A stretch of DNA of 6,482 nt from an uncultured Micrococcales bacterium (GTDB taxonomy: Bacteria > Actinomycetota > Actinomycetes > Actinomycetales > Microbacteriaceae): contig CALFOB010000103.1 in NCBI GenBank assembly GCA_937919125.1, positions 1 through 6,482 of the forward strand, given 5' to 3'. Below, in pieces: positions 1 to 5,288 of the stretch (positions within the stretch are counted from its first letter, which is position 1; every line of letters begins with the position of its first letter). The notes below the pieces were generated by a model that worked only from the letters and a program-made list of their open reading frames with translations, made no database searches and was not told where the DNA came from. A program made the position numbers and the translations under genes.

Positions 1-55
1 AACCCCCAACCTTCTGATCCGTAGTCAGATGCTCTATCCGTTGAGCTACAAACGC
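1..55 (-). tRNA. tRNA-Arg(ACG), 3' part cut by window edge
   Basis: Read on the minus strand from base 55, the sequence folds as the 5' two-thirds of a tRNA. It has a 7-base acceptor strand (GCGTTTG), TA at positions 8-9, a D-stem GCTC/GAGC around an 8-base D-loop, and an anticodon stem TCTGA/TCAGA with the 7-base loop CTACGGA. The anticodon is ACG, read as Arg for CGN codons; its A34 is normally edited to inosine in bacteria (family knowledge). A short variable region AGGTT and the start of a G-rich T-stem follow. The rest of the T-arm and the 3' acceptor strand lie beyond base 1. The gene is divergent from the tRNA-Ser at 156. Confidence 0.93.
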
Positions 56-79
56 TTGGGTGCCATAGGCAACTTAGAT

Positions 80-108
80 AGTTTAGCCCAATAGCGGCTT
101 ATCCTCAA
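80..108 (-). promoter_or_regulatory. Candidate promoter for tRNA-Arg
   Basis: On the minus strand, TTGAGG (108 to 103) resembles a -35 box. It is separated by 17 bases from TAAACT (85 to 80), a 4-of-6 match to the -10 consensus. Initiation would fall near base 73, giving a leader of roughly 18 bases before the tRNA 5' end at 55. The -10 box lies inside one arm of the 12-bp inverted repeat. The assignment rests on spacing and partial consensus only. Confidence 0.35.
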
Positions 109-144
109 TGACTATATATAAGAAGGTAAGTTTTGGGCTAAACT
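80..144. repeat. 12-bp perfect inverted repeat between divergent tRNAs
   Basis: AGTTTAGCCCAA at 80-91 is the exact reverse complement of TTGGGCTAAACT at 133-144, with a 41-base spacer that includes an alternating TATATATA tract (113-120). Each arm, read toward its own tRNA gene, gives the same TTGGGCTAAACT. It lies 24 bases upstream of the tRNA-Arg 5' end and 11 bases upstream of the tRNA-Ser 5' end. It may be a pair of equivalent promoter or leader elements facing opposite ways, or a cruciform-forming repeat. The repeat itself is directly visible; its function is unknown. Confidence 0.8.
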
Positions 145-155
145 GGTGAAGTTCT

Positions 156-250
156 GGAGACGTCGCATAGCCCGGTCGAGTGCGCCTCACTGCTAATGAG
201 GTAAGGGTCTTAAAAGCCCTTCGGAGGTTCAAATCCTCTCGTCTCCGCCA
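156..250 (+). tRNA. tRNA-Ser(GCT) with encoded CCA
   Basis: This is a complete class II tRNA. The acceptor strand GGAGACG (156-162) pairs with CGTCTCC (240-246), followed by discriminator G and a genomically encoded CCA (248-250). The anticodon stem CCTCA/TGAGG encloses the loop CTGCTAA, so the anticodon is GCT, decoding the serine codons AGU and AGC. The long variable arm (around GGGTCTTAAAAGCCC) is the hallmark of tRNA-Ser and tRNA-Leu. The T-arm is GGAGG, TTCAAAT, CCTCT with one G-U pair. A hairpin terminator follows six bases downstream. Confidence 0.97.
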
Positions 251-256
251 GAATAG

Positions 257-282
257 AAAAGCCCTAGGTGACTAGGGCTTTT
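257..282. terminator. Bidirectional intrinsic terminator
   Basis: AAAAGCCCTAG (257-267) and CTAGGGCTTTT (272-282) form a perfect 11-bp stem with a GTGA loop. On the plus strand the hairpin runs into TTTTTCTTTATT, a good U-tract for ending tRNA-Ser transcription. On the minus strand it lies four bases beyond the stop codon of the amidase-like gene and ends in CTTTTC, so it can also terminate that convergent transcript, and possibly the whole transporter operon if transcription continues that far. The plus direction looks stronger. Confidence 0.85.
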
Positions 283-285
283 TCT

Positions 286-858
286 TTATTTGGCTAAGTG
301 CCAGAAGTAGACCTGGGTTCGCTCGTCCTGCTCCTCTAGCTGATCAGTTATTGACCAGTCGAAGGAGGCTGGTGAATGAGATGAGAGCAGTATTTCTCTC
401 TTGCCGCCATCAACCTGGATTCCAGAGACTATTGCTGTGTGGTCTCTATCGCCTGAGTTGTCCCAATCAAACTGAACAACATCTCCTACCTGAACCAAGT
501 CTCTGTCTTTCCAAGATAGTTCTGCTGCTAGTTCAGGTTTAGTTTGAAGGTATTCGCGGAACCCTGTTGATGAAATCCAAGGACGTGAGAACTCTGGAGT
601 GTAGGTCCACTCAGGATTAAGGTTCCAACCTCGAGCCAGAAGTGTTTGAGATACAAAGTTCACACAGTCAGTGCCGCCTAGATCCCCAAAGACTTCTTTA
701 TTGGGTGACTTGTAATGTTTTTGGGCGTAGGCAATTTGTTTGACTATGTTGGTATCTTCAGCTCTGAGGACAGTGCCCTCAGGTTTTGCATCGTGGACTG
801 TTGAGCAACCTGTAAGTGTCAGTGACACAAGAAGAATTGCAGGAATTACTTTCTTCAT
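286..858 (-). CDS. Amidase_6-type (NlpC/P60-like) putative lipoprotein
   Basis: This 190-residue protein begins with a lipoprotein signal peptide: MKK, a hydrophobic stretch, then lipobox LTGC with the lipidated Cys at residue 18. It should be anchored to the outer face of the membrane. The body resembles the 'putative amidase domain' (Amidase_6) family of papain-like cysteine hydrolases. It shows an 'AYAQKHY' helix (about 43-49), the catalytic-Cys motif GTDCVNFVSQ (Cys65), the GDVVQFDW strand (125-132) and the catalytic-His motif DRDHTAIVSG (His140). The third polar residue may lie in LLSSHSP (157-163). The natural substrate of this family is mostly unknown; cell-wall peptide or another amide bond is an inference. 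A purine-poor but G-rich element (GGGGG) lies five bases upstream of the ATG, just after a stem that reaches back into the preceding gene. It is 43 bases downstream of the ABM gene and could be co-transcribed with it. Confidence 0.85.
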   Translation of the reverse strand: MKKVIPAILLVSLTLTGCSTVHDAKPEGTVLRAEDTNIVKQIAYAQKHYKSPNKEVFGDLGGTDCVNFVSQTLLARGWNLNPEWTYTPEFSRPWISSTGFREYLQTKPELAAELSWKDRDLVQVGDVVQFDWDNSGDRDHTAIVSGIQVDGGKREILLSSHSPASFDWSITDQLEEQDERTQVYFWHLAK

Positions 859-866
859 TTCAACCC

Positions 867-911
867 CCGTTCTTTTTACGTGAGGTTAGTTTATCAACTG
901 GCTAAGAACGG
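867..911 (-). promoter_or_regulatory. Intercistronic hairpin at the ABM/amidase junction
   Basis: CCGTTCTT at 867-874 and AAGAACGG at 904-911 are perfect 8-base complements separated by 29 bases. In the minus-strand mRNA, the 5' arm covers the last codons and first stop-codon base of the ABM-fold gene. The 3' arm ends directly before the GGGG of the amidase ribosome binding site. No U-tract follows, so it is not a normal terminator. A ribosome finishing the upstream gene would melt the stem, which suggests translational coupling or mRNA processing. The stem is seen; the role is inferred. Confidence 0.5.
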
Positions 912-1213
912 TCAGCAGGGCTTAGAACAGAAGTGTAGAAGTTCAGGATTGTTGGGGCTATTACTAGTGTCGGTTCTAGCTGTTGGATCTTTGCGACATG
1001 CTCTGTTTGCATGTGGTCATCCCAAGCTGCTTTGGATTCCCACTTTTCAAACATGTGCCAAACAACTGGGTTCTCTGTATCTACAACTAGGTCATATAGA
1101 AGGCAGCCTGGTTCTGATAGAGATGCTCTCATTAGTTCAGCGTAAGCAGCTTCTACATCTTCTCTCTTAGAGAGATCTGGGTATATGTCTGCCTTTAGGT
1201 ATAGGTAGGTCAT
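902..1213 (-). CDS. ABM-fold small protein (antibiotic biosynthesis monooxygenase/YgiN/LsrG-like)
   Basis: This 103-residue soluble protein has no signal peptide. Its pattern fits the ABM dimeric alpha/beta-barrel family: an N-terminal strand, a helix around residues 16-32, the turn-strand motif EPGCLLYDLVVD (34-45), then MFEKWESKAAWDDHMQT (54-70) with His67 and His72, and a final strand. Family members include quinol monooxygenases such as YgiN and LsrG, an isomerase/lyase-type enzyme of autoinducer-2 phosphate breakdown. Sequence alone does not say which chemistry applies. The ATG lies five bases after the ATPase stop codon, so it is the last clearly linked gene of the transporter operon and probably translationally coupled. 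The only ribosome-site candidate is the weak purine run GAAGAAAAG that also encodes the ATPase C-terminus. Its placement suggests it acts on the imported compound or a derivative; that is inference. Confidence 0.82.
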   Translation of the reverse strand: MTYLYLKADIYPDLSKREDVEAAYAELMRASLSEPGCLLYDLVVDTENPVVWHMFEKWESKAAWDDHMQTEHVAKIQQLEPTLVIAPTILNFYTSVLSPADRS

Positions 1214-1218
1214 TGGTT

Positions 1219-1983
1219 TTACTTTTCTTCTTTTACGTAGCTACCGGTAATTGTTCCGATAAGAGAATCAGCTGTGAACTCACTTGTTGGAGCATCACGA
1301 ACAATCTGTCCAAGTCTTAGAACCACGATTCTGTCGGTCACTGCAAGAACGTGAGGAAGAGTGTGTGAGATAAAGATAACGCCAAGCCCTTTAGCTTTAG
1401 CTCTCTTGATTACTTCTAGAACTTCTGCTGACTGTCTTGCACCTAAGTGGTTAGTTGGCTCATCGAGGATAAGAACTTTTCTTGCCCATGAAACTGCTCT
1501 ACCAATAGCAACAGCTTGACGTTGTCCACCAGATAGTTGAGAGACAGGTCTATTTGAAGAAGGGAATGCGATTCCCACTGCTTCTAGATCTGCTTGAGCT
1601 TCTTGTTCCATTTGTTTCTTAGCTAGGAAACCAAGTTTTCCAAAGATGCCATTGACAAACTTTTCTCTGCCTAGGAATACGTTCTGGCTAACAGTTAGGT
1701 GTTGAGCAAGACCTGAGTCCTGGTACAAAGTTTCAATACCTGCTTCTAGTGCTTCACGGGGGTTAGCCCAAACTACAGGTTCTCCTTCTAGAAGAATCTC
1801 TCCACCATCAGGTGAGTGAGCTCCAGATAGAACCTTTACAAGAGTTGACTTACCTGCACCGTTGTCACCAACTAGTCCGATAACTTCTCCTGCATGGAGT
1901 TTCAAACTTGCACCATCAAGAGCAACAACTGCTCCATAGTTCTTAGATGCGTTTCTTACTTCGTAAATAACTTTCTTAGCCAT
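1219..1983 (-). CDS. Carbohydrate ABC transporter, single-domain ATPase (FrcA-like)
   Basis: This 254-residue cytoplasmic ATPase powers the importer encoded with it. All nucleotide-binding motifs are present in order: Walker A GDNGAGKST (39-47, Lys45), Q-loop with Gln88 in TLYQD, signature LSGGQ (150-154), Walker B LILDEP with Asp174 and catalytic Glu175, and the H-loop His207 in FISHT. The motif set TLYQDSGLAQHLTV..NVFLGRE is typical of the ribose/fructose importer class. Most ATPases of that class (RbsA, XylG, AraG) are fused tandem domains of about 500 residues. This one is a single domain like FrcA of the fructose importer FrcABC, so two copies should assemble per transporter. Its start is three bases after the permease stop, with GAGGAAG as ribosome site inside the permease C-terminus. 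Substrate is not deducible. Confidence 0.95.
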   Translation of the reverse strand: MAKKVIYEVRNASKNYGAVVALDGASLKLHAGEVIGLVGDNGAGKSTLVKVLSGAHSPDGGEILLEGEPVVWANPREALEAGIETLYQDSGLAQHLTVSQNVFLGREKFVNGIFGKLGFLAKKQMEQEAQADLEAVGIAFPSSNRPVSQLSGGQRQAVAIGRAVSWARKVLILDEPTNHLGARQSAEVLEVIKRAKAKGLGVIFISHTLPHVLAVTDRIVVLRLGQIVRDAPTSEFTADSLIGTITGSYVKEEK

Positions 1984-1986
1984 GAT

Positions 1987-3033
1987 CTACTTCCTCGCTG
2001 GCTTCTGTAGGGCTTGGATGGCAACCGCTGCAACGATTAGAAGTGCAACGATTACCTGCTTTAGAGATGGGCTAACGGTAATTACCTTCACCATCAACAA
2101 ACCTGATTGAACTGTGAATAGAACTAGTGTTCCTAGAGCGATTCCAACAATTCTTCCAACACCACCCATTAGTGATACTCCACCAATAACAACAGCAGCA
2201 ATTGCGTATAGTTCCATACCGGTTCCGTTAGATGGTGAACCAGCTCCTAGTCGGATGTATGCGTAAGCTCCAGCAAGACCTGCTAGACCACCTGAGAGCA
2301 TGTATACCTTGGTGATTTGTCTAGCTGGTGAAATACCAGCAGCACGGGTTGCGAATGCGTTAGAACCTAGAGCAAAAGTGTGAAGACCGAACTTGGTCTT
2401 GTGAAGAATAAGACCACAGATAACTGTGATGATCATCACTGCAAGAACGGTAGTTGAAATAGGTAACTGAATACCGAAGATTTTGTAAGGGAGTCCGAGA
2501 TCCCAGTTGTTCGGGCCTTGCAGTGGCATACCGCCAGAGATGATGATGGCAAGACCTGTCATTGCACCCATAGTTGCCAGGGTTGCAATGAATGGAACAA
2601 TCTTAAGAATGTTTATGAGGAAGGCATTTATTGCACCTACCGTTAGTCCAACTAGAAGTGAAACTAGAACTGCCAGAAGAACATAGGGAGTTGCATCGCT
2701 GCCGCTGGTTGAAGCGTCAAGGCCTAGGCCTTTAACTAGCACCCAGCCGGCAACGACAGAACTCAAGCTCACAGTTGCACCGACCGATAGGTCGATGCCA
2801 CCTGTGATTACAACAAAGGTTTGAGCAACAGCAAGCAAGATGTAAGAACCCCAGTCATTTAAGACTGTTCCTAAGGTGCCGGTTGACAGAAAGATACCTT
2901 GAGAGGTGATCTGAAATACAACACCTAGGACTACTAGGGTCACTACCAATAGAGTGCTCTGATTACTGAGTGAGGTTCTCACCTGATCCAGGAAGCTTTG
3001 CTTCTCTACTTCTACTTGCTTGCTGTTGCTCAA
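1987..3033 (-). CDS. Carbohydrate ABC transporter permease (RbsC/FrcC-like), TTG start
   Basis: This 348-residue integral membrane protein belongs to the BPD_transp_2 permease family of ribose/xylose/fructose-class importers. A short polar N-terminus (1-26) precedes about 8-10 hydrophobic segments, roughly at 27-45, 62-78, 83-101, 115-142, 146-167, 192-210, 243-262, 274-293, 295-316 and 323-341. Family hallmarks are VITGGIDLSVGA (75-86), the loop GSNAFATRAAGIS (223-235) that contacts the ATPase, and AVVIGGVSLMGGVGR (280-294). The start is TTG: an in-frame TAA lies 12 bases upstream of it, the next Met is residue 155, and AAAGGA sits eight bases before the TTG. It likely works as a homodimer. 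It follows the binding-protein gene by 42 bases and abuts the ATPase gene. Confidence 0.95.
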   Translation of the reverse strand: MSNSKQVEVEKQSFLDQVRTSLSNQSTLLVVTLVVLGVVFQITSQGIFLSTGTLGTVLNDWGSYILLAVAQTFVVITGGIDLSVGATVSLSSVVAGWVLVKGLGLDASTSGSDATPYVLLAVLVSLLVGLTVGAINAFLINILKIVPFIATLATMGAMTGLAIIISGGMPLQGPNNWDLGLPYKIFGIQLPISTTVLAVMIITVICGLILHKTKFGLHTFALGSNAFATRAAGISPARQITKVYMLSGGLAGLAGAYAYIRLGAGSPSNGTGMELYAIAAVVIGGVSLMGGVGRIVGIALGTLVLFTVQSGLLMVKVITVSPSLKQVIVALLIVAAVAIQALQKPARK

Positions 3034-3047
3034 TTTGTGTGTCCTTT
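3034..3047 (-). promoter_or_regulatory. Ribosome binding site fixing the TTG start of the permease
   Basis: AAAGGA (3047 to 3042 on the minus strand) is followed by an eight-base spacer and TTG at 3033-3031. An in-frame TAA at 3048-3046 overlaps this site, so the coding frame cannot extend further upstream. This supports TTG as the true initiator. Confidence 0.75.
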
Positions 3048-3075
3048 ATTTATCGAGGAGTCGAATTCGCTTTAT

Positions 3076-4056
3076 TTACTTAGCTACGTAAGTGTATTTA
3101 GCGAAGTCTGCATCTGATGTGTTTGCATCAAGAGTTACGTTAGGAATAACAACATCCTTCTGAGATGGAGTTGTTCCGTTCTTGATGTACTCAACAAGAG
3201 TCTTGATAGCTAGACGTGCTTCTGCAGCTGGGTCCTGAGCAATAAGTGCAGTGAATACACCTGACTTGATCAGTTCAACGTTTGCAGGGTATGCATCGTA
3301 ACCAACTAGAGCAATCTTGCCTGTTAGACCCTTAGCCTGAAGTGCAGCAGCTGCACCTGAAGCGTTGGTTCCATCAATAGCGAAGATACCTGCTAGGTCT
3401 GGGTACTTTGTCAACCAGTTGTTTACGTTGCTGTTAGCTGTCTGTGGGTTAGCAGCTGAGTAAGCAACGTCAACGATCTGGATACCTGGGTAAGTTGAAG
3501 CTACGCGGTCTTCGAAACCAACCTGGCGACCAACGTTAGTTGTTGCAGTAGCTGATGTTAGACCGATAACAACCTTGTATGTCTTGCCATCTTCGTAACC
3601 GATTGCAGCAGCAATTGCGTCAGCAGCCTTTGCGCCACCATCGCCATTGTCACCAGTGATGGTGATAACTGCGTTTGTGGTGTCGTTGATTGTTGTGTCA
3701 ACTAGAGCAAGTGCGATACCTGCAGCAGTAGCCTTGTCAGCTGATGCCTGTAGACCAGTTGGGTCAGTTGGGATTAGAACTAGACCGTCAGGTGACTGTG
3801 CTAGTACGTTGTCTACGATTGGAACCTGAGTTGCCACGTCGTAAGCTGATGGGTCTCCCTGCCATACAAGGTCAACGCCCTGAGCCAAAGCTTCAGCTTC
3901 TGCTCCGACCTTCATTGCCTGGAAGAATGGATCTGATTCTGCACCCATTACGAATGCGATTGTTAGCTTCTTTTCAGGAGCACAACCTGTGATGCCGAGG
4001 GTTAGAGCAGCTGCAGTTAGAGCAGCGAAGCTAACCTTCAAAATGCGCTTGTTCAT
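3076..4056 (-). CDS. Sugar-binding lipoprotein of ABC transporter (periplasmic-binding type 1 fold)
   Basis: This 326-residue extracytoplasmic binding protein captures the substrate for the importer. The start chosen is the ATG at 4056, preceded by AAGGAG with a five-base spacer. A possible upstream ATG at 4101 lies inside the palindrome and would add 15 residues before the signal peptide, so it is rejected. Residues 1-25 form a lipoprotein signal ending in lipobox ITGC with Cys25. The mature part has the ribose-binding-protein pattern: LTIAFVMGAESDPFF (31-45), DGLVLIPTDP (90-99), ALVDT (117-121), GRQVGFEDR (177-185), GIFAIDGTNASGAA (223-236), ALVGYDAYP (249-257) and ALIAQDP (270-276). Asp229, Asp254 and Gln274 are at positions that usually contact sugar. 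It is first in the operon, with its own strong ribosome site. Ligand could be a pentose, hexose, polyol or a nucleoside-like sugar. Confidence 0.94.
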   Translation of the reverse strand: MNKRILKVSFAALTAAALTLGITGCAPEKKLTIAFVMGAESDPFFQAMKVGAEAEALAQGVDLVWQGDPSAYDVATQVPIVDNVLAQSPDGLVLIPTDPTGLQASADKATAAGIALALVDTTINDTTNAVITITGDNGDGGAKAADAIAAAIGYEDGKTYKVVIGLTSATATTNVGRQVGFEDRVASTYPGIQIVDVAYSAANPQTANSNVNNWLTKYPDLAGIFAIDGTNASGAAAALQAKGLTGKIALVGYDAYPANVELIKSGVFTALIAQDPAAEARLAIKTLVEYIKNGTTPSQKDVVIPNVTLDANTSDADFAKYTYVAK

Positions 4057-4067
4057 AATATCTCCTT
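4057..4067 (-). promoter_or_regulatory. Strong ribosome binding site of the binding-protein gene
   Basis: AAGGAG (4067 to 4062, minus strand) with a five-base spacer to ATG 4056-4054 is the best Shine-Dalgarno match in the window. It decides the start of the binding protein in favour of residue MNKRILK. Strong initiation fits the usual need for excess binding protein over membrane subunits. Confidence 0.85.
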
Positions 4068-4072
4068 GTAAT

Positions 4073-4101
4073 TTGCGAGAATTGCGAGAAGGTTCTCGCA
4101 T
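4073..4101. promoter_or_regulatory. Candidate operator: tandem 9-bp repeat plus 18-bp palindrome
   Basis: TTGCGAGAA occurs twice head to tail (4073-4081, 4082-4090). The second copy forms an inverted pair with TTCTCGCA (4093-4100), giving the palindrome TGCGAGAAGGTTCTCGCA with 8-bp arms and two unpaired central G bases. It lies near the predicted start of the minus-strand promoter and in the -35 region of the plus-strand promoter, ideal for repressing the transporter operon and the regulator gene together. The repressor is probably the adjacent LacI-family protein. Against this, classical LacI-family sites have a central CG step, which is absent. As RNA the same bases could form a 7-bp, 4-base-loop hairpin in the leader of the transporter mRNA. 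Confidence 0.6.
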
Positions 4102-4105
4102 TCCG

Positions 4106-4114
4106 TGCTATAAT
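4106..4114 (+). promoter_or_regulatory. Extended -10 promoter for the LacI-family gene
   Basis: TGCTATAAT is a perfect extended -10 element (TGnTATAAT). No good -35 hexamer lies 16-18 bases upstream, which is tolerated by extended -10 promoters. Initiation would be near base 4121, giving a leader of about 78 bases to the ATG at 4199. The palindrome at 4083-4100 would sit in the -35 region, allowing autoregulation. Confidence 0.6.
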
Positions 4115-4136
4115 CATCGCAGTAAGTGAATTTGAA
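4107..4136 (-). promoter_or_regulatory. Candidate promoter of the transporter operon
   Basis: On the minus strand, TTCAAA (4136 to 4131) and TATAGC (4112 to 4107) are each 4-of-6 matches to -35 and -10 boxes with an 18-base spacer. Initiation would fall around 4100, inside or at the edge of the palindrome. The -10 box overlaps the plus-strand TATAAT, so the two promoters would compete for the same DNA. The match is modest. Confidence 0.4.
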
Positions 4137-4167
4137 TAACAACTTATTTAGGTAACGGTTTGGTGAC

Positions 4168-4184
4168 AAAGCGAAAGCGCTGGA
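4168..4184. promoter_or_regulatory. Possible LacI/cre-like half-site upstream of the regulator
   Basis: AAAGCG is repeated in tandem (4168-4173, 4174-4179), and the second copy runs into the palindrome AGCGCT (4176-4181), giving GAAAGCGCT with the central CG typical of LacI-family operators. The right half (GGATT) does not match, so symmetry is only six bases. It lies about 18-30 bases upstream of the regulator ATG and could be a secondary operator. Weak evidence. Confidence 0.25.
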
Positions 4185-4198
4185 TTGGCAGGTAATAG

Positions 4199-5254
4199 AT
4201 GAGCCCTAACAAGAGCACCACTATCAACGATGTTGCTGCTGCCTCTGGCGTTTCAAGAGCAACTGTCTCTAGAGCACTTTCTGGCTATGGCCGTATTAGT
4301 AAAGACACCGTGGATCACGTAAGAGCTGTTGCCGATAGCCTTGGCTACCGCCCTAACGCTTTAGCTGTTGCAATGCGTGCTGGAAAGACCAAGACCATTG
4401 GTCTTGTTGTTATCTCTGATTTCACTAACGCATTCTTCGATAGAGCCACTAAGTCCATCATCGACAGAGCGAAAGAGCTTGGTTTCCGCGTTCTTATTCA
4501 ACACAGCGATGAGGATGTTGCAGTTGAAAGAGTTGCTGTTGAAACAATGTTGTCTAACCAGGTGGATGGAATCATTCTTGTTCCAGCATCAAAGACTAAG
4601 CACTCTCACCTGACTCCTAAGAAGATCGGTGGCAAGCCAGTTGTCATCATTGACAGAAGATTAGACATTCCTCGATTCACAACCGTCACAACAGGTGACG
4701 AAGTGGCTGCAGAAGAAGCCGTTCTATACGCTTCTGAAAACGGTCATAAGCGACTTGGATTCCTTATTGCAGTTCCAGGAACTAAAGGGTTCACACTTGA
4801 AGAACCTGAGATCCCAATTACCTCTGTGCAAGAACGTGTTGATGGTTTCGCCAGTGGTGTTAAGAAGGTCAAAGCTTCTGCTCTATGGATCTATAGCGAA
4901 GACAAACAAAGTATTGCTGAGGCAGCTGTTGAGAAACTACTGGATACTCCTAAGCCGCCAACAATCATTTTCACTTCTAACAACGATATGGTTTTGGCTG
5001 TTCTGAAGGTAGCTGGTGAAAGAGGACTAACAATTGGTAAGGATCTTTCTGTAGTTACCTTTGACGACAGCGCATGGGCTGCAGCGATGGTTCCAGGAAT
5101 CACAGTAGTTGCCAGACCTGTTGAAGAACTGGGACACATCGCTGTTACAGAACTAGTTGAGGCTATCGAGGGGAACACAAAGCCTAAAGAGATTGTTCTT
5201 CCAGCAAAACTAATCAAACGTGGTTCGGTAGCCAACATACTCAAGTCAAAATAG
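4199..5254 (+). CDS. LacI-family transcriptional repressor
   Basis: This 351-residue protein has the full LacI/GalR layout. The N-terminal helix-turn-helix is TINDVAAASGVSRATVSRAL (8-27), followed by the third helix and hinge helix GYRPNALAVAMRAGKT (49-64), in which Leu55 corresponds to the residue that intercalates into the operator centre. The C-terminal sensor has the periplasmic-binding type 1 fold: IGLVVISDFTNAFF (67-80), VDGIILVPA (122-130), VVIIDRR (148-154), ERVDGF (212-217), IIFTSNNDMVLAVL (256-269), LSVVTFDD (283-290) and the family C-terminus RPVEELGHIAVTELVEAIEG. Its start follows GGCAGG by six bases. It is divergent from the sugar importer operon, with 142 bases between start codons, so a local repressor that responds to the imported substrate is the natural inference. 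The inducer is unknown. Confidence 0.95.
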   Translation: MSPNKSTTINDVAAASGVSRATVSRALSGYGRISKDTVDHVRAVADSLGYRPNALAVAMRAGKTKTIGLVVISDFTNAFFDRATKSIIDRAKELGFRVLIQHSDEDVAVERVAVETMLSNQVDGIILVPASKTKHSHLTPKKIGGKPVVIIDRRLDIPRFTTVTTGDEVAAEEAVLYASENGHKRLGFLIAVPGTKGFTLEEPEIPITSVQERVDGFASGVKKVKASALWIYSEDKQSIAEAAVEKLLDTPKPPTIIFTSNNDMVLAVLKVAGERGLTIGKDLSVVTFDDSAWAAAMVPGITVVARPVEELGHIAVTELVEAIEGNTKPKEIVLPAKLIKRGSVANILKSK

Positions 5255-5258
5255 ACTT

Positions 5259-5288
5259 ATATCTCTCCACAAATCAAGGATGAGATAT
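5259..5288 (+). promoter_or_regulatory. Ribosome site and possible start-codon hairpin of the CotH gene
   Basis: AAGGA (5276-5280) lies six bases before the ATG at 5287, supporting that start. ATATCTC (5259-5265) is the exact complement of GAGATAT (5282-5288), which includes the AT of the start codon, with the ribosome site in the 16-base loop. The stem is AU-rich and weak, so any effect on translation is speculative. Confidence 0.45.

Noticed and set aside
1..250. tRNA-linked integration site or mobile element
   Set aside because: No integrase gene, no duplicated tRNA 3' end and no change in base composition are visible in the window.
351..542. Open frame on the plus strand inside the amidase gene
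   Set aside because: It is antisense to a well-supported lipoprotein gene, has no ribosome site and no recognisable domain.
3034..3075. Possible stabilising hairpin between binding-protein and permease genes (TCGA repeats, CGAATTCG)
   Set aside because: Only four-base pairings are available; it is too weak to call a structure or terminator.
4057..4101. Longer start for the binding protein at the ATG ending at 4101 (15 extra residues)
   Set aside because: The added residues are polar, precede an ideal lipoprotein signal, lie within the palindrome and predicted start site, and lack a ribosome site; the ATG at 4056 has AAGGAG at ideal spacing.
4151..4167. GTAACGGTTTGGTGAC as a LacI-type operator
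   Set aside because: Symmetry about the CG is poor, with only scattered matching bases.
4368..5006. Two alternative plus-strand frames and one minus-strand frame within the LacI-family gene
   Set aside because: They overlap a full-length, motif-complete repressor and have composition typical of out-of-frame translation.
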